This document shows positions 21,447-32,500 of a stretch of 64,000 nt of DNA, one piece after another. The DNA lies in the NCBI RefSeq assembly GCF_033118175.1, contig NC_083695.1:33373607-33437606 (forward strand), written 5' to 3'. The position numbers and the translations under genes are program-made. The notes beneath the pieces are model-generated. The model was given only the letters and a program-made list of their open reading frames with translations, made no database searches and had not been told where the DNA came from. How positions within the stretch are numbered: position 1 is the stretch's first letter; each line of letters begins with the position of its first letter. This DNA is from Dama dama. Its lineage: Eukaryota > Chordata > Mammalia > Artiodactyla > Cervidae.

Positions 21447-22379
21447 AAGTTCAGTTCAGTCGCTCAGTCGTGTCCGACTCTTTGCGATCCCATGGACTGC
21501 AGCATGCCAGGCTTCCCTGTCCATCACCAACTCCTGGAGCTTGCTCAAACTCATGTTCATTGTGTTGGTGATGCCATCCAACCATCTCATCCTCTGTCGT
21601 TCCCTTCTCCTCCCACCTTTAATCTTTCCCAGCATCAGGGTCTTTTCAAATGAGTCGATTCTTCACATCACGTGCACAAAGTATTGGGAGTTTCAGCTTC
21701 AGCATCAGTCCTTCCAATGAATATTCAGGACTGATTTCCTTTAGGATTTACTGGTTGGATCTCCTTGCAGTCCAAGAGTCTTCTCCAAGAGTCTCCGAGA
21801 GTCTCTCAAGAGTCTTCTCCAACACCACAGTTCAGAAGCATCATTTCTTCAGCACTCAGCTTTCTTTATAGTCCAACTCTCACATCCATACATGACTACT
21901 GGAAAAAGCCATAGCTTTGACCAGATGGACCTTTGTTGGTAAAGTAATGTTTCTGCTTTTTAATATGCTGTCTAGGTTAGTTATAACTTTTCTTCCAGGG
22001 AGCAAGTGTCTTTTAATTTCATGGCTGCAGTCACCACCTGCAGTGATCTTGAAGCCCAAAAAGATAAAGTCTGTTACTGTTTCCATTGTTTCCCCCATCT
22101 CTTTGCCATGAAATGATGGGACCGGATGCCATGATCTTAGTTTTCTGAATGTTGAGTTTTAAGCCAACTTTTTCACTCTCCTCTTTTACTTTCATCAAGA
22201 GGCTCTTTAGTTCTTCTTCACTTTGTGCCATAAGGGTGGTGTTATCTGCATAGCTGAGATTACTGATATTTCTCCCGGCAATCTTGATTCCATCTTGTGC
22301 TTCATCCAGCCCAGCATTTCTCATGATGTACTCTGCATATAAGATAAACAAGTACGGTGACAACATACAGCCTTGACGT
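21447..22379 (-). mobile_element. BovB LINE (3' part), split by U6/L1 insertion
   Basis: Starts at the 3' end (GTTCAGTTCAGTCGCTCAGT on the plus strand) and reads back through ORF2 into the RT region. A local expansion of GAGTCT/TCTCC units is visible at 21770-21830. The frame from 22366 down (AEYIMRNAGLDEAQDG, then LSYADNTTLMA) shows the RT motif with YADN in place of YADD, a catalytic change. Continues at 23103 after the insertion. Confidence 0.85.
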
Positions 22380-22760
22380 ACTCCTTTCCCTATTTGTTTT
22401 TCTTTTTCTTTTTTTTATTTTTATTAGTTGGAGGCTAATTACTTTACAGTATTGTAGTGGTTTTTGTCATACATTGACATGAATCAGCCATGGATTTACA
22501 TGTATTTCCCATCCCGATCCCCCCTCCCACGTCCCTCTCTACCCGATCCCTCTGGGTCTTCCCAGTGCACCAGGCCTGAGCACTTGTATCATGCATCCAA
22601 CCTGGGCTGGTGATCTGTTTCACCCTAGATAATATACATGTTTCGATGCTGTTCTCTCGAAACATCCCACCCTCGCCTTCTCCCACAGAGTCCAGAAGTC
22701 TTTTCTGTACATCTGTGTCTCTTTTTCTGTTTTGCATATAGGGTTATCGTTACCATCTTT

Positions 22761-22980
22761 CTAAATTCCATTTTTATGTGTTAGTATACTGTAATGGTCT
22801 TTATCTTTCTGGCTTACTTCACTCTGTATAATGGGCTCCTGTTTCATCCATCTCATTAGAACTGATTCAAATGAATTCTTTGTAATGGCTGAGTAATATT
22901 CCATGGTGTATATGTACCACAGCTTCCTTATCCATTCGTCTGCTGATGGGCATCTAGGTTGCTTCCATGTCCTGGCTATT
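22761..22980 (-). pseudogene. L1 ORF2 C-terminal fragment in the U6 chimera
   Basis: Frame reading ARTWKQPRCPSADEWIRKLW and YIYTMEYYSAITKN to the natural ORF2 stop. The first residues of the longer frame derive from U6 sequence. Non-functional. Confidence 0.85.
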
Positions 22981-23030
22981 AAAAATATGGAACGCTTCAC
23001 GAATTTGCATGTCATCCTTGCTCAGGGGCC

Positions 23031-23075
<45 letters not shown>

Positions 23076-23087
23076 TGAAGCAAGCAC
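22981..23087 (-). pseudogene. U6 snRNA retro-pseudogene
   Basis: Full-length U6 (107 bases) from GTGCTTGCTTCAGCAGC to the terminal CCATATTTTT. By eye it differs from the conserved mammalian U6 at four sites (two in the first 12 bases, one in the GCGC block, one in ACACGC), mostly CpG changes. It is part of a retro-insertion, with no own PSE/TATA promoter upstream because the flank is BovB, so it is not expected to be an active gene. Confidence 0.93.
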
Positions 23088-23102
23088 TCCTTTCCCTATT
23101 TG

Positions 23103-23795
23103 GAATCAATGTGTTATTCCATGTCCAGTTCTATTGCTTCTTGACTTCCATACTGATTTCTCAGGAGGCAGGTCAGGTGGTCTGGTATTCCCATCTCTTG
23201 AAGAATTTTCCTCTGTTTGTTGTGATCCACACAGTCAGAGGCTTTGGCATAATCAGTAAAGCAGAAGTAGATGCTTTTCTGAAACTCTCTTGCTTTTTCT
23301 GTGATCTAACGGATGTTTGCAATTTGATCTCTGGTTCTTCTGCCTTTTCTAAATACAGTTTGAACATCTGGAAGTTCACGGTTCACGTACTGTTAAAGCC
23401 TGGCTTGGAGAATTTTGAGCATTACTGAGTGCAGTTGTGTGGTAGTTTGAACATTCTTTGGCATTGCCTTTCTTTGGGATTGGAAAGAAAACTGACCTTT
23501 TCCAGTCCTGTGGCCACTGCTGAGTTTTCCAGATTTGCTGGCATATTGAATGCAACACTTTCACAGCATCATCTTTCAGGATTTGAAATTGCTCTACTGG
23601 AATTCCATCACCTCCACTAGCTTTGTTCGTAGTGATGCTTCCTAAGGCCCACTTGACTTCACATTCCAGGATGTCTGGCTCTAGTTGAGTGATCACACCA
23701 TCGTGGTTATCTGGGTCTTGAAGATCTTTTTTGCATAATTCTTCTGTGTATTTTTGCCACCTCTTCTTAATATGTTCTACTTTTGTATATAGATA
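23103..23795 (-). mobile_element. BovB LINE (5' part), split by U6/L1 insertion
   Basis: Continues the BovB from 22379. Recognisable plus-strand blocks are TTGTGATCCACACAGTCAG, CCTGTGGCCACTGCTGAG and GATCACACCATCGTGGTTAT. Minus-strand frames at 23376-23696 (DILECEVKWALGSITTNKAS, DWKRSVFFPIPKKGNAKEC) are the RT N-terminal region. It fades out near 23795; the BovB is 5'-truncated there. Confidence 0.85.
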
Positions 23796-24860
23796 CTTTG
23801 TAATAACTTTACCACTTCTGGGGCTGGTAATGAATCATCGTTAACCAACCTCCTTTCAAGATTTCTAATTTTTTAGGGTAGGTATGAAAAATCTAATTAG
23901 GTAGGTAGAATTTTTAGAAAAGAGGGAATAAATTGTAAATAATTTAGGTATTTGAGTACTCTGGGACCTTTTCAGCTCCGTGATTCTCTTTGTTACTCTG
24001 CATTCCTGAAAGGCTTTACAAAGTAAGTCAGCAGTATCTCCATATGTCGTTTAATTTGACATCCTTTGGTTCAGTGGAAGCAAATACTGCCCATTATTAG
24101 CAACCTGACATATTCTGTTGAGAAAATGAGCAATTTGGATCATCCATAATTGTTTATACTGCAAACAGTGTATCAGAAATGTCATAGTCTCATTTCATTA
24201 AAAAATTTACATTACACACAGATTTTAGAGTACTCATTCATGATGAAAGTCTACTTCCATACTGTTTGTGTTTGGAAACATTCAGTAGCCAGTCTTGAAC
24301 TTAAAAATTTAATTGAATGCTTAAAGAATTACAAGTGTTCCTTTTCTTAGCTCTAATGCTAACCAGAGTGCTTTTCTAAACTGCTGAGAATGGACTGAAG
24401 ATTCTGCTGAGGGCTGTAGATAGTTATCTGCCTAATTGAGCCATCATTTGTTGACATGAGGGGGAAAACCACGTGACCTGCTTTAATGCATTTCTCAGTA
24501 ACAGCAGGAGGCTAGAATGTAGCTCATTCAGAAGTTAAACAGCAGTAGTATTATTAGACATGTGAAGATAGCATTGGTTATGGAGTGGTTTAAATAAAAG
24601 GTGAATAGTAATATAAAAGGATATAATCTTATAAAGTATAGGGAGTGATTTTTTAAAAATCACTTGTTAGTTATTCATTAACTGTTTACTGATTTTTACA
24701 CTTGCTAGGTATATTAAGGTAATTGTTGACTTCTCAAAATTGATTGTTAGTATAAATTAGTGGTAAAATTTGAAATTGGTGCTTTATCATGCTGTGCTAA
24801 AGCAGTGAAATATTATTGAATATTTCTGAATAGATAGGAATGTAGTAGGATCAAAACTTT
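23796..24860. other. Single-copy AT-rich DNA, no gene
   Basis: No repeat or coding sequence recognised. 24340-24560 has more balanced composition but no interpretable signal. Confidence 0.45.
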
Positions 24861-25204
24861 ATTGACTACATTAACCTCACCTGGAATAAGAGACATTAGT
24901 TGGCTTTGAGGGCTTCCCTTGTGGCAATAGCAGTTAACAGTGCTGAAACTTAGTTGAGTGATATATCACTTATCCAGAATTGTCAAGGACAGTAGTGCAT
25001 CTTAACCAACAAAATACTGAGTAAGACTGTCTTTAAATTTTTACTCTTTCAGATAACGATGTAGCTATATAAATTCATGATCTTTCTGTATCAGTTCTGT
25101 AAATATAATTGTTTTCTCCATGTCTCAAGATTTCATATACAGTATCTTTGTTTGAATAGATTATCTACATTAACCTGACCTGGAGTAAGAGACACTAGTT
25201 ACAA
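24861..25204. repeat. About 44-bp imperfect direct repeats flanking an inserted copy
   Basis: CTACATTAACCTCACCTGGA at 24866-24885 recurs as CTACATTAACCTGACCTGGA at 25165-25184. The similarity spans about 24861-24902 and 25160-25201 (also AGAGACATTAGTT / AGAGACACTAGTT). Between them lie a short GGGCTTCCCTTGTGGC piece, possibly a SINE head, and a copy of 21185-21390. Confidence 0.75.
24941..25148 (+). repeat. Copy of segment 21185-21390
   Basis: About 205 bases matching DNA 3.7 kb upstream in the same orientation, with scattered substitutions. No poly(A) tail and no intron-like change, so a DNA-level templated insertion or duplication is more likely than retroposition. Confidence 0.8.
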
Positions 25205-26339
25205 GGACAGTAGTCAGCAGTGTTACTTTAGTCTAGGTCAAGGTAAAAGAACATAGGAACCTTAACTAAAATACCAGTAAAAAAGTAGGAGATTATATAA
25301 GAGCCTTTGGAAAAAAACTGTGTGACAGACCAAAACAAGTTAGAATTACCCTCCTGGATGTCTTGAGAGACTTGTGACTCCATTAGCAATCCAGAGGGAA
25401 AAAGGATTGTCTAGATACATAATAAGTTTGATTTAGGGCGTGTTGAATTAGGAAAGCCAATGCAATATGTGTAGGTAATCGAAATGAAGCTATGGTTCTT
25501 GGGAAGTGAGTTGGAGCTAAAGGTGAATATCTGTGAGTCAGCCATAATGGTGGATTTGGTAAAGCTTCTAGACTATTGAGATTATTGAGAGAAAAAAATA
25601 CACAATACCAAAAGCAGTACTTTGAAAAGTGCTTCCTAAGTGGTGAATGAAGAATTAATAATCAACTGAGAAGAAGAGCCTGGCATAGTACCGTCCATGG
25701 AGTAGCAGAGCCAGACATGACGTAGTGACTGAGCAACAACGGCAGACAAGATACAGAAGAACGGCTTTGAAAAATGAGAACTCATCACAGGGAAGCCACT
25801 TACAGACTTTTATACCACTGGTGGCAGTTTAAAAAAAGTCACTAGAGCTAAGGGTAGTCTGGGAGACATTTGATCTCAGTCTGCAATGAATTAAATACAG
25901 CAATCAAGAGAAAGTATTTAGGAACTTTTTAGCAAGTTCACTGTTGGTAAATGTCAGTTTAGTTCCTCATTGAATAGGGAATGGACAACTTCAAATGTTG
26001 GGAAACACCTGTGGTAGATTTCTGATGGTATAGTCTATAAACAAGTCTTGTACAGTAGTGCCATAAAAGAGTTCATATTGGAGTGACTTAAAAAATCCAA
26101 CTTGTCTTTTACCACAGGGAGTTTGATATGCACTCCACCAGAGAGATAGTGATAGTAGACAGATTACATAGAGTTAAAGAGTGTTGGATGACAATAAAAG
26201 TTTAAAGACATAATAGATCTGAGTTTGTATGTTATCTGAATAAGATATGATAGAAGTCTGATAATGGAAATGGAAGAATTATAACTAACAGATGGAATGA
26301 AATCAAAGGCATATAGATGAAGGCTTTATTGTTGGAGGA
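25205..26339. other. Mostly single-copy DNA, no gene
   Basis: Only a short SINE fragment (25671-25745) is recognised. Confidence 0.45.
25671..25745 (+). mobile_element. Bov-tA SINE 3' fragment
   Basis: AAGAGCCTGGCATAGTACCG, CCAGACATGACGTAGTGACT and GAGCAACAAC are a diverged Bov-A tail. Confidence 0.7.
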
Positions 26340-26710
26340 AATTTTACACTTATTTAGTATTTTGTGTGTTGTTTTTATTAGATATTTATTTTGGTCTTCA
26401 CGGGAATCCAGTGAGTTAGGCAGAGTATAATTTCTATAATTCATTCCCTTTTACATGGAAGAAAATGGAGAAAAAAATTCAGATTCCTTGAGGCTTCCCT
26501 AGTGGCTCAGATGGTAAACAATGCCTTCAATGCAGGAGACCAGGTTTGATCCCTGGGTTGGGAAGATACTCTGAAACTGGGAATGTCTACCCACTCCAGT
26601 ATTATAAATAAATGGTATAATGAATTTAGTTTATGAATAACTAGCTCTCCACCTGAAAGACAAAAATTCAGGTGCCTTATCCATGATCACATGGTTAGAG
26701 AATAGAAATA
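26340..26710 (-). mobile_element. MIR relic split by a SINE
   Basis: 26380-26465 (GGAATCCAGTGAGTTAGGCA) and 26660-26710 (GTGCCTTATCCATGATCACA) look like consecutive antisense MIR parts. AAAATTCAG occurs before and after the intervening SINE, as expected for a target-site duplication. Confidence 0.45.
26490..26605 (+). mobile_element. Bov-tA SINE, 3'-shortened
   Basis: GAGGCTTCCCTAGTGGCTCA, TTTGATCCCTGGGTTGGGAA and CTACCCACTCCAGTATT, then the Bov-A tail is missing. Confidence 0.82.
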
Positions 26711-26739
26711 TTTTGATGCCTGTTTTATACTAATAATTG

Positions 26740-27690
26740 CTATCATGTTTGAAAATAAGAAAAGATATTTGAAAAAATAATGGCTGAAAACTTCCTGAAT
26801 TTGTTGAAAAACATTAATCTACATGTCTTAGAATTTCACTGAATGTCAGGTGATATAAATGCAAAGATGAAGTGAAGTGAAGGTATGTAATAGTAAAAAT
26901 GTTGGAAAACAAGTACAGAAAAGAAATTGTGAAAAAAAGCAAAGGAAAAAATAGTCATCACATAAAAGGGAACACCAATAAGATTTTAAGCTGACTTCTC
27001 ATCAGAATAAATAGAGACCAGAATATAGATGGTAAAGAATCTACCTGCAATGTGGGAGACCTGGGTTCGATCCCTGGGTTGGGAAGATCCCCTGGAGGAG
27101 GGCATGGCAACCCACTCCAGTACCTACTAGCTCTCCTTTCTTCTCTGAAAGACATAAAATTATATAAAGTAATACATATAAAAATGCATTCCTGGGTTTG
27201 TTGCATACATATAGGCTTAATATGTAATAGTAATAGCATAAGAGAGAGGAGTAAATAGAGCTGTACAGAAATAAAGTTCTATATCTTACTAGAATTAAGT
27301 TAATATGAATCTGAGATAGATATAATTAAGATGTATATTGTAAGTTTTAAGGCAACCAAGGAGAAAATCACAAAAATTACAGTTTAAGGTCATTAAAAGA
27401 CCCATAAGCATAAAATCAGTTCATTTGAGGAAGGATAGTCTTTTCAAAACATTGCAGCTGAAATAGGACATTCATAGGTCCAAAATTGAGCCTTATACAA
27501 AAATCCTCATACCTTATATAAAAATCAAGTCAAAATGGGTCACAGACTTTAATGTAAAAAGGAAATTATAAAACTTTCAGGGAAAAAAATGGGTGCAAAT
27601 CTTATCAACGTAGGACTAAGCAAATTTCTGTTCTATATTGTACTAGAAGTACTAGTCAAATCAATTAAGCAGGAAAAATAATGGACAGCT
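26740..27690 (+). mobile_element. Old L1M relic (ORF1/ORF2 remnants)
   Basis: AATAATGGCTGAAAACTTCC and GCTGACTTCTCATCAGAAT resemble L1M ORF1. CAAGTCAAAATGGGTCACAG and AATTATAAAACTTTCAGGG resemble the ORF2 segment around the SKWIKD motif. Many stops and indels. A SINE (27026) and an MaLR LTR (27703) lie in it, and more L1M follows at 28110. Confidence 0.55.
27026..27123 (+). mobile_element. Bov-tA SINE fragment
   Basis: AGAATCTACCTGCAATGTGG, GGTTCGATCCCTGGGTTGG and GGCAACCCACTCCAGTA; head start and Bov-A tail are lost. Confidence 0.82.
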
Positions 27691-27702
27691 GGAAGAGAAA
27701 GT

Positions 27703-28062
27703 AAAACTATCTGCTGTAGACTATTTGTGTCCCGTCAGAATTCCTTTGTTGAATGCTAATAATTTAATCCTCAATATATTTAGAGGTATGGTTTTTGAGA
27801 GCTGATTGGGCCGTGAGGACAGAGCCCTCGTAGGTGATCTTAGTGCACCTAAAAAAAGAGGCACGAGAGGGACCCCTTGCCCTTTCTGCCGTGTGAGGAC
27901 ATAACGAAAAGATGCCCATCTGTGAAACAGGAAGCACGCCCTCATCAAACACTTGATCTTGCTCTTCCCAAATTCCAGAAATTTAAGAAATAAATTTGTT
28001 TTTTTCCAAGCCACTCAGTCTTTGGTTTTTATCTCATAGCAGTCTGAATTGACTAAAGACAT
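27703..28062 (+). mobile_element. MaLR solo LTR (MST/MLT1 type)
   Basis: Sense order of an MST/MLT1 LTR: AATAATTTAATCCTCAATAT, GGCCGTGAGGACAGAGCCCT, TGCCGTGTGAGGACATAACG, polyadenylation signal AAATAAATTTG at 27988-27998, CCACTCAGTCTTTGG. No internal region. The minus-strand frames at 27721-28014 are chance. Confidence 0.78.
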
Positions 28063-28109
28063 TGTATTTGAAAATAGTGTGTGATTTCTCATGTAGAAAG
28101 TTTTAAGGC

Positions 28110-28330
28110 ATCCACTAAGAGGGGGAGGGGGAAGAGGAAAAGGATATGATAAACATAAATTAGAAATTAATGAAATAGAAAATACAGACTTAAACCTAAA
28201 ACCTAGCTGTTTTAAAAAGTAATCAAAGTAGATAATATTATCTGATAATGCTAATAAAGTGAAAAACAGGAAAGAGCCCATTAGCAATGAAAATGATGTT
28301 TAATCAGTAAAGAGAGGAAAAATTGGGGCT
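28110..28330 (+). mobile_element. Old L1M ORF2 relic
   Basis: ATTAGAAATTAATGAAATAG and AACCTAGCTGTTTTAAAAAG resemble the segment before the RT domain of L1 ORF2. Heavily decayed. Confidence 0.45.
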
Positions 28331-28498
28331 AGTATATTTAAAAGTTTGATACATTCTGAAATTTTCACATTTATCTTATATATTATCTTCATAGTTAGCC
28401 ATACTCATGGCTATAAATACCCTTCATAGAGGGTTGTGATTTCCAAATGAAGTTTTTTCATGTATGCCTCTTTTCTAATTTCCAAATGTAATACCCAC

Positions 28499-28642
28499 TG
28501 CATGCATTGGAGAAGGAAATAGCAACCCTCTCCAGTGTTCTTGCCTGGAGAACCCCAGGGATGGGGGAGCCTGGTGGGCTGCCGTCTATGGGGTCGCACA
28601 GAGTCGGACACGACTGAAGTGACTTAGCAGCAGCAGCAGCAG
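28499..28642 (+). mobile_element. Bov-A monomer SINE
   Basis: GCATTGGAGAAGGAAATAGC to GTCGGACACGACTGAAGTGA plus an AGC-repeat tail (28627-28642). AATACCCACT (28489-28498) and AATACCCTCT (28643-28652) are likely target-site duplications. Low divergence. Confidence 0.9.
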
Positions 28643-28652
28643 CAATACCCTC

Positions 28653-28989
28653 TAGTTAGTTGATATATGCCAATGGTAGTCTTGAAACACCGTTGATCAT
28701 GTTTCTCCCTTATGTCTAATACATTTCTGTACATGGCATCACTATAAGGTTTGGCTCAGTGCTCTCTGGCCAAATCCTACAAGTCATCCTTCTTTATTCC
28801 CTTTCCTTCAAGAAGTATCTGTCTTTAAACTTTATCAGGAATGCATCTATTTTTCTTTTATCTGCAACTACCTTTCTATTTTAAAACTTTAGTATTTTTT
28901 TACTGTAGGCCTACTGCATCAACTGATCTCCCCAGTTTTACCTTTTAACTCTTTCTAAACCATTCTCCACAGAATAATAGGAGTTATCT
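28653..28989. other. No gene; unidentified
   Basis: Nothing clear; the stretch may include the decayed start of the L2 that follows. Confidence 0.4.
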
Positions 28990-29760
28990 TTTTAAAATGC
29001 GTATCAGTGTATGTCATTTACTGTTTAAGTTCCTTGCATAGTTGCTAGTTGCTTATAGAATAAAGTCTGAACTTTATGCAATGATATATAAGATCCTACA
29101 TGTTTTATTGCTTTCTCTTACCGGTCATATCTTATTCCATTCTTCCCTCATTGACCATTTTTTAAACATCTAAACTCTTTTCTTCTTCAAGTCCTTCACT
29201 CTTATTCCTTCTTCCTAGAATACTCTTGGCCAGTGGTCCCCAATGTTTTTGGCACTAGGGACTGATTTTGTGGAAGACAAGTTTTCTTTGGATCAGAGGT
29301 TAAGTGGATGGTTTCAAGCATATTACACTTATTGTGCTCTTTATTTCTAATCTAATGCTGCCTCTGATCTGACGAAGGTACCAGTCTGCAGCCCAGAGAT
29401 TGAGAGTCCCTGCTCTTGAGTCATGTTTTCTAAGAGCCGACTCATACATACTCTTCAGCTTTCAACTCAGATAACATTCTTTTAGCAAGACATTTTCTGG
29501 TCACCTGTGTAAAATTGCTTCTTCCTGCCTTTGTTATTATATACCTCTAACATACTCCCCATTCATTATATAATCATATTTGTTACCTTTTTTGAGTCAT
29601 CTCAGTTGGTAATTATCTTTATTTCTCCTAAGATCCTAACTAGATGAGAAGGTAAACAAAGTTCTTGCCTGTCTTAATAACCACATTAACTCTGGCACCT
29701 AGCACAGTGCCTAGTATTTAATTTATATTCAGTATGCATTTGTAGAATATTATTTTTCTT
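28990..29760 (+). mobile_element. L2 LINE 3' relic split by a DNA transposon
   Basis: 29030-29222 (AGAATAAAGTCTGAACTTTA, CCTTCTTCCTAGAATACTCT) and 29421-29760 (TTCTGGTCACCTGTGTAAAA, GCACCTAGCACAGTGCCTAG) are the sense 3' part of L2. The hAT-like element at 29231 interrupts it. Confidence 0.65.
29231..29412. mobile_element. hAT-like non-autonomous DNA transposon
   Basis: Ends CAGTGGTCCCCAA and TTGAGAGTCCCTG are imperfect inverted repeats starting with CAG. It is flanked by 8-base candidates CTCTTGGC (29223-29230) and CTCTTGAG (29413-29420), matching at six positions, the 8-bp duplication length of hAT elements. Internal blocks (GGCACTAGGGACTGATTTTG, ATCTAATGCTGCCTCTGATC) resemble a widespread mammalian element. 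Non-coding. Confidence 0.65.
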
Positions 29761-29800
29761 TTTGTATACTGCCCAGTGCTCACCACATTGTTAACAACTA

Positions 29801-30502
29801 GAGGAGAGTGGAAAAGTTGACTTAAAGCTAAGCATTCAGAAAACTAAGATCATGGCATCCGATCCCCTCACTTCATGGCAAATAGATGTGGAAACAGTGG
29901 CAGACTTTATGTTTTTGGGCTCTAGAATCACTGCAGATGGTGACTGCAGCCATGAAATTGAACGACGCTTGCTCTTTGAAAGGAAAGTTATGACCAACCT
30001 AGACAGCATGTTAAAAAGCAGAGACATTACTTTGCCAACAAAGGTCCATCTAGTCAAGGCTGTGGTTTTTCCAGTAGTCATGTGTGGATGTGAGAGTTGG
30101 ACTGTAAAGAAAGCTGAGTGCCGAAGAATTGATGCTTTTGAAGTGCGGTGTTGGAGAAGACTTTTGAGAATCCCTTGGACTGCAAGGAGATCCAACCAGT
30201 TCATCCTAAAGGAGGTTAGTCCTCAGTGTTCATTGGAAGGACTGATGCTGAAGCTGAAATTCCAATACTTTGTCCATGTGATGTGAAGAATTGACTCATT
30301 TGAACAGACCCTGATGCTGGGAAAGACTGAAGGTGGGAGGAGAAGGGGACGACAGAGGATGACATGTTTGGATGGCATCACCAACTCAATGAACATGAGT
30401 TTGGGTGAACTCCGGGAGTTGGTGATGGACAGGAAGGCCTGGCGTGCTGTAGTCCATGGGGTCACAAAGAGTCGGACACGACTGAAGGACTGAACTGAAC
30501 TG
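29801..30502 (+). mobile_element. BovB LINE 3' end
   Basis: 5'-truncated copy from GAGGAGAGTGGAAAAGTTGA to the terminal GAACTGAACTGA. Well preserved. No clear target-site duplication. Confidence 0.92.
29852..30250 (+). pseudogene. BovB ORF2 C-terminal fragment
   Basis: The frame reads FMFLGSRITADGDCSHEI, KVMTNLDSMLKSRDITLPTK and GCESWTVKKAECRRIDAFE, the segment after the RT domain ending near the natural C-terminus. No RT catalytic motif; a truncated remnant. Confidence 0.82.
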
Positions 30503-32084
30503 ATATATACATATATGAACAGATACTGTGTCTCTTGAGTTTCTTTGTTGTTTTATAGTGGGTCTATTCCTTCCTTTCTCCCTTTTTTAGGTCATATAAT
30601 CATTTATATTATTGATTTGTCTTCGGTTTCATGTGGGCATGTTCAAATGTGTGCCTATGGTCAGTGTTCTTTTCTCCCTAAGTATGTATCTTTTGAATAA
30701 AAACTCTCAACTTTCTATCGTGATCACCTTTTAAAGAACCCTTTTATATATTCCACAGAATGCCTCTTGTTTTTTTCTTGTTGTTAGGTTAGACTGCCCA
30801 ATTAGGTGTCAGATAAATTTGCTGCTTTTGGCACACTTTCTGAACCAAAATTTTAATTCTAGAGCTTAGGGTCAGCATTTTCCAAGTGTGTTAAACTGTA
30901 ATCCTTTATAAAATGTTATATGTAAAATAATGAGTAATTTTGAATTTACTAAAAGCTGAGAAAGTTATTACTTTGGCTTTCCCGAAGATGACTTAAAGTT
31001 TATCAAAAAGAATTATAGAAAGAACAGATTTATAGCAGCTGTCTGATACATGCCCAGAATCCCCGTGTTCAACTAAAACTGCCTTGCCCTAGGCTTTCTA
31101 GAGCATAATGCCCGTAGCAAGTAGCTTTCAACGGCTACTTTCAGGCTTTTCAGGAAGCAATATTTTCCTTCAGTAAAAGGGTCACTGTACTGTTTTTCTT
31201 TTTCCTTCTCCTGTCTTATCTTTTGAGTTCAGGAAGTACTTTAAATTTACAGGCAGCTTTGAAGGCATGAAGCAAGTTCAGGCCTAGAAGTATTTCCTGT
31301 TATGGCATTAATCTAATTCCATGAAAGTAGAGCTGATTTTTCATCTGTAAAGTAGATAAAGTGCCTAGAGCAGCCGACCATTATTCTGGGTTATCATGAT
31401 AAAGAGGCTTAGTTTTGACACGAAAGAGTTTATCAGCCTAACCAGTGGAAGATTTCATCCTTTTTGTTGAAAGATATATTAATGGATTATAATCTGTCTT
31501 GGCTTCCAAAAGAGAAAATTCTCCTTCATATTGAAATTGTTTACTTAATTCAGCAAATACAGTTTTCATGTTTATAAAATGTGTAATACACAGTAAATCA
31601 AGACAACATATTAAGGGCATCACATAAAATTAAATGTTAGAACATTTTTTTCTTAGTGTTCAAATTAATGTCCCAATTTGAAATAACCACAACTTCTCCA
31701 AATGAATCAATATGACTTAATTTTAGTATATAGACATGTATAATTTCCTATAACCATTTATGTTTGGTATTAGTAATTCATGTTATTAGGTCATATAAAG
31801 TCTTCTATCAACTTATATAAATACTTTTCTCATAACAGTGTATTCCATTTAATAGTCAAATAGTTATTTGTTTACTTAGGTTATTATGGACTTTGAGTAT
31901 ATAAAGCAGGCAAATAATACATAATTCTAAAAGTAAAAGTTCATCTTTTTCCCACTTCTGCCACCTATTTCCCCACTAGGCTAAGATGTTTAGATTAATC
32001 CTAGTACTTTGTTATAGGTTGAAGAATTTTTATTTGTTTCAAAATTGATTCCACACTGGACATATTCACAATGTTTTCTTGAAT
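30503..32084. other. Single-copy DNA, no gene
   Basis: No repeats recognised. 30960-31420 has balanced composition (for example GCCTTGCCCTAGGCTTTCTA) and could be conserved non-coding DNA. No frame with recognisable protein features. Confidence 0.45.
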
Positions 32085-32500
32085 AATAATAGCTTATTTT
32101 AACATATCTTACTACATGGTAGTACGTTAGGTATTTACTCCCCTTGATACTTCTCTGTGTTAAATTCTGTTACCTCCTTGGAAAATGGGCCTTCCCTGGT
32201 GGCTCAGCGGTAAAGAATATGCAAGCAATGTGGGAGTCTGGGGTTTGATCCCTGGGTTGGGAAGATCCCCTGTAGAAGGGAAGGGCTATCCACTCCAATA
32301 TCCTGGCCGGAGAATTCCATGGACTGTACAGTTCCTGGGGCCACAAAGAGTCGGACACGACTGAGCAACTTTCACACTTCACTTGGAAAATACAGAACCT
32401 GAAGTTAAAAGAGGTTAAATAGTTTGCTCAAGATCACCCAACTAGTAAGTGATGGATTTGGGACTGGAACTCATGCCCTCATTATAGACTTACAGAAGTA
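32085..32500 (-). mobile_element. MIR relic split by a SINE
   Basis: 32085-32176 and 32392-32500 (GAGGTTAAATAGTTTGCTCA, AAGATCACCCAACTAGTAAG) are antisense MIR, separated by the Bov-tA at 32187. Confidence 0.6.
32187..32381 (+). mobile_element. Bov-tA SINE with target-site duplication
   Basis: Complete Bov-tA from GGGCCTTCCCTGGTGGCTCA to GACTGAGCAACTTTCAC. CTTGGAAAAT flanks it exactly (32177-32186 and 32382-32391). Inserted in a MIR. Confidence 0.93.

Larger units (their letters stand above)
22380..23102 (-). mobile_element. U6 snRNA / L1 3'-end chimeric retro-insertion
   Basis: Exact 17-bp target-site duplications, ACTCCTTTCCCTATTTG, flank the unit (22380-22396 and 23086-23102). On the minus strand it reads U6 RNA (23087 to 22981), then directly L1-BT ORF2 C-terminus and 3' UTR (22980 to about 22425), then an A-rich tail. 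This is the known L1 template-switch product in which reverse transcription jumps from L1 RNA to U6 RNA. It sits in the RT region of a BovB, so it is younger than that copy. Confidence 0.93.

Noticed and set aside
22981..23087. Functional U6 snRNA gene
   Set aside because: It is part of a retro-insertion with L1, carries four changes and has BovB rather than a U6 promoter upstream.
27480..27690. An ancient L1 with rearranged ORF2 order resembling the young inverted copies
   Set aside because: Codons like those around SKWIKD precede codons like VLEVL, but both are on the same strand and badly decayed; two overlapping old fragments explain it.
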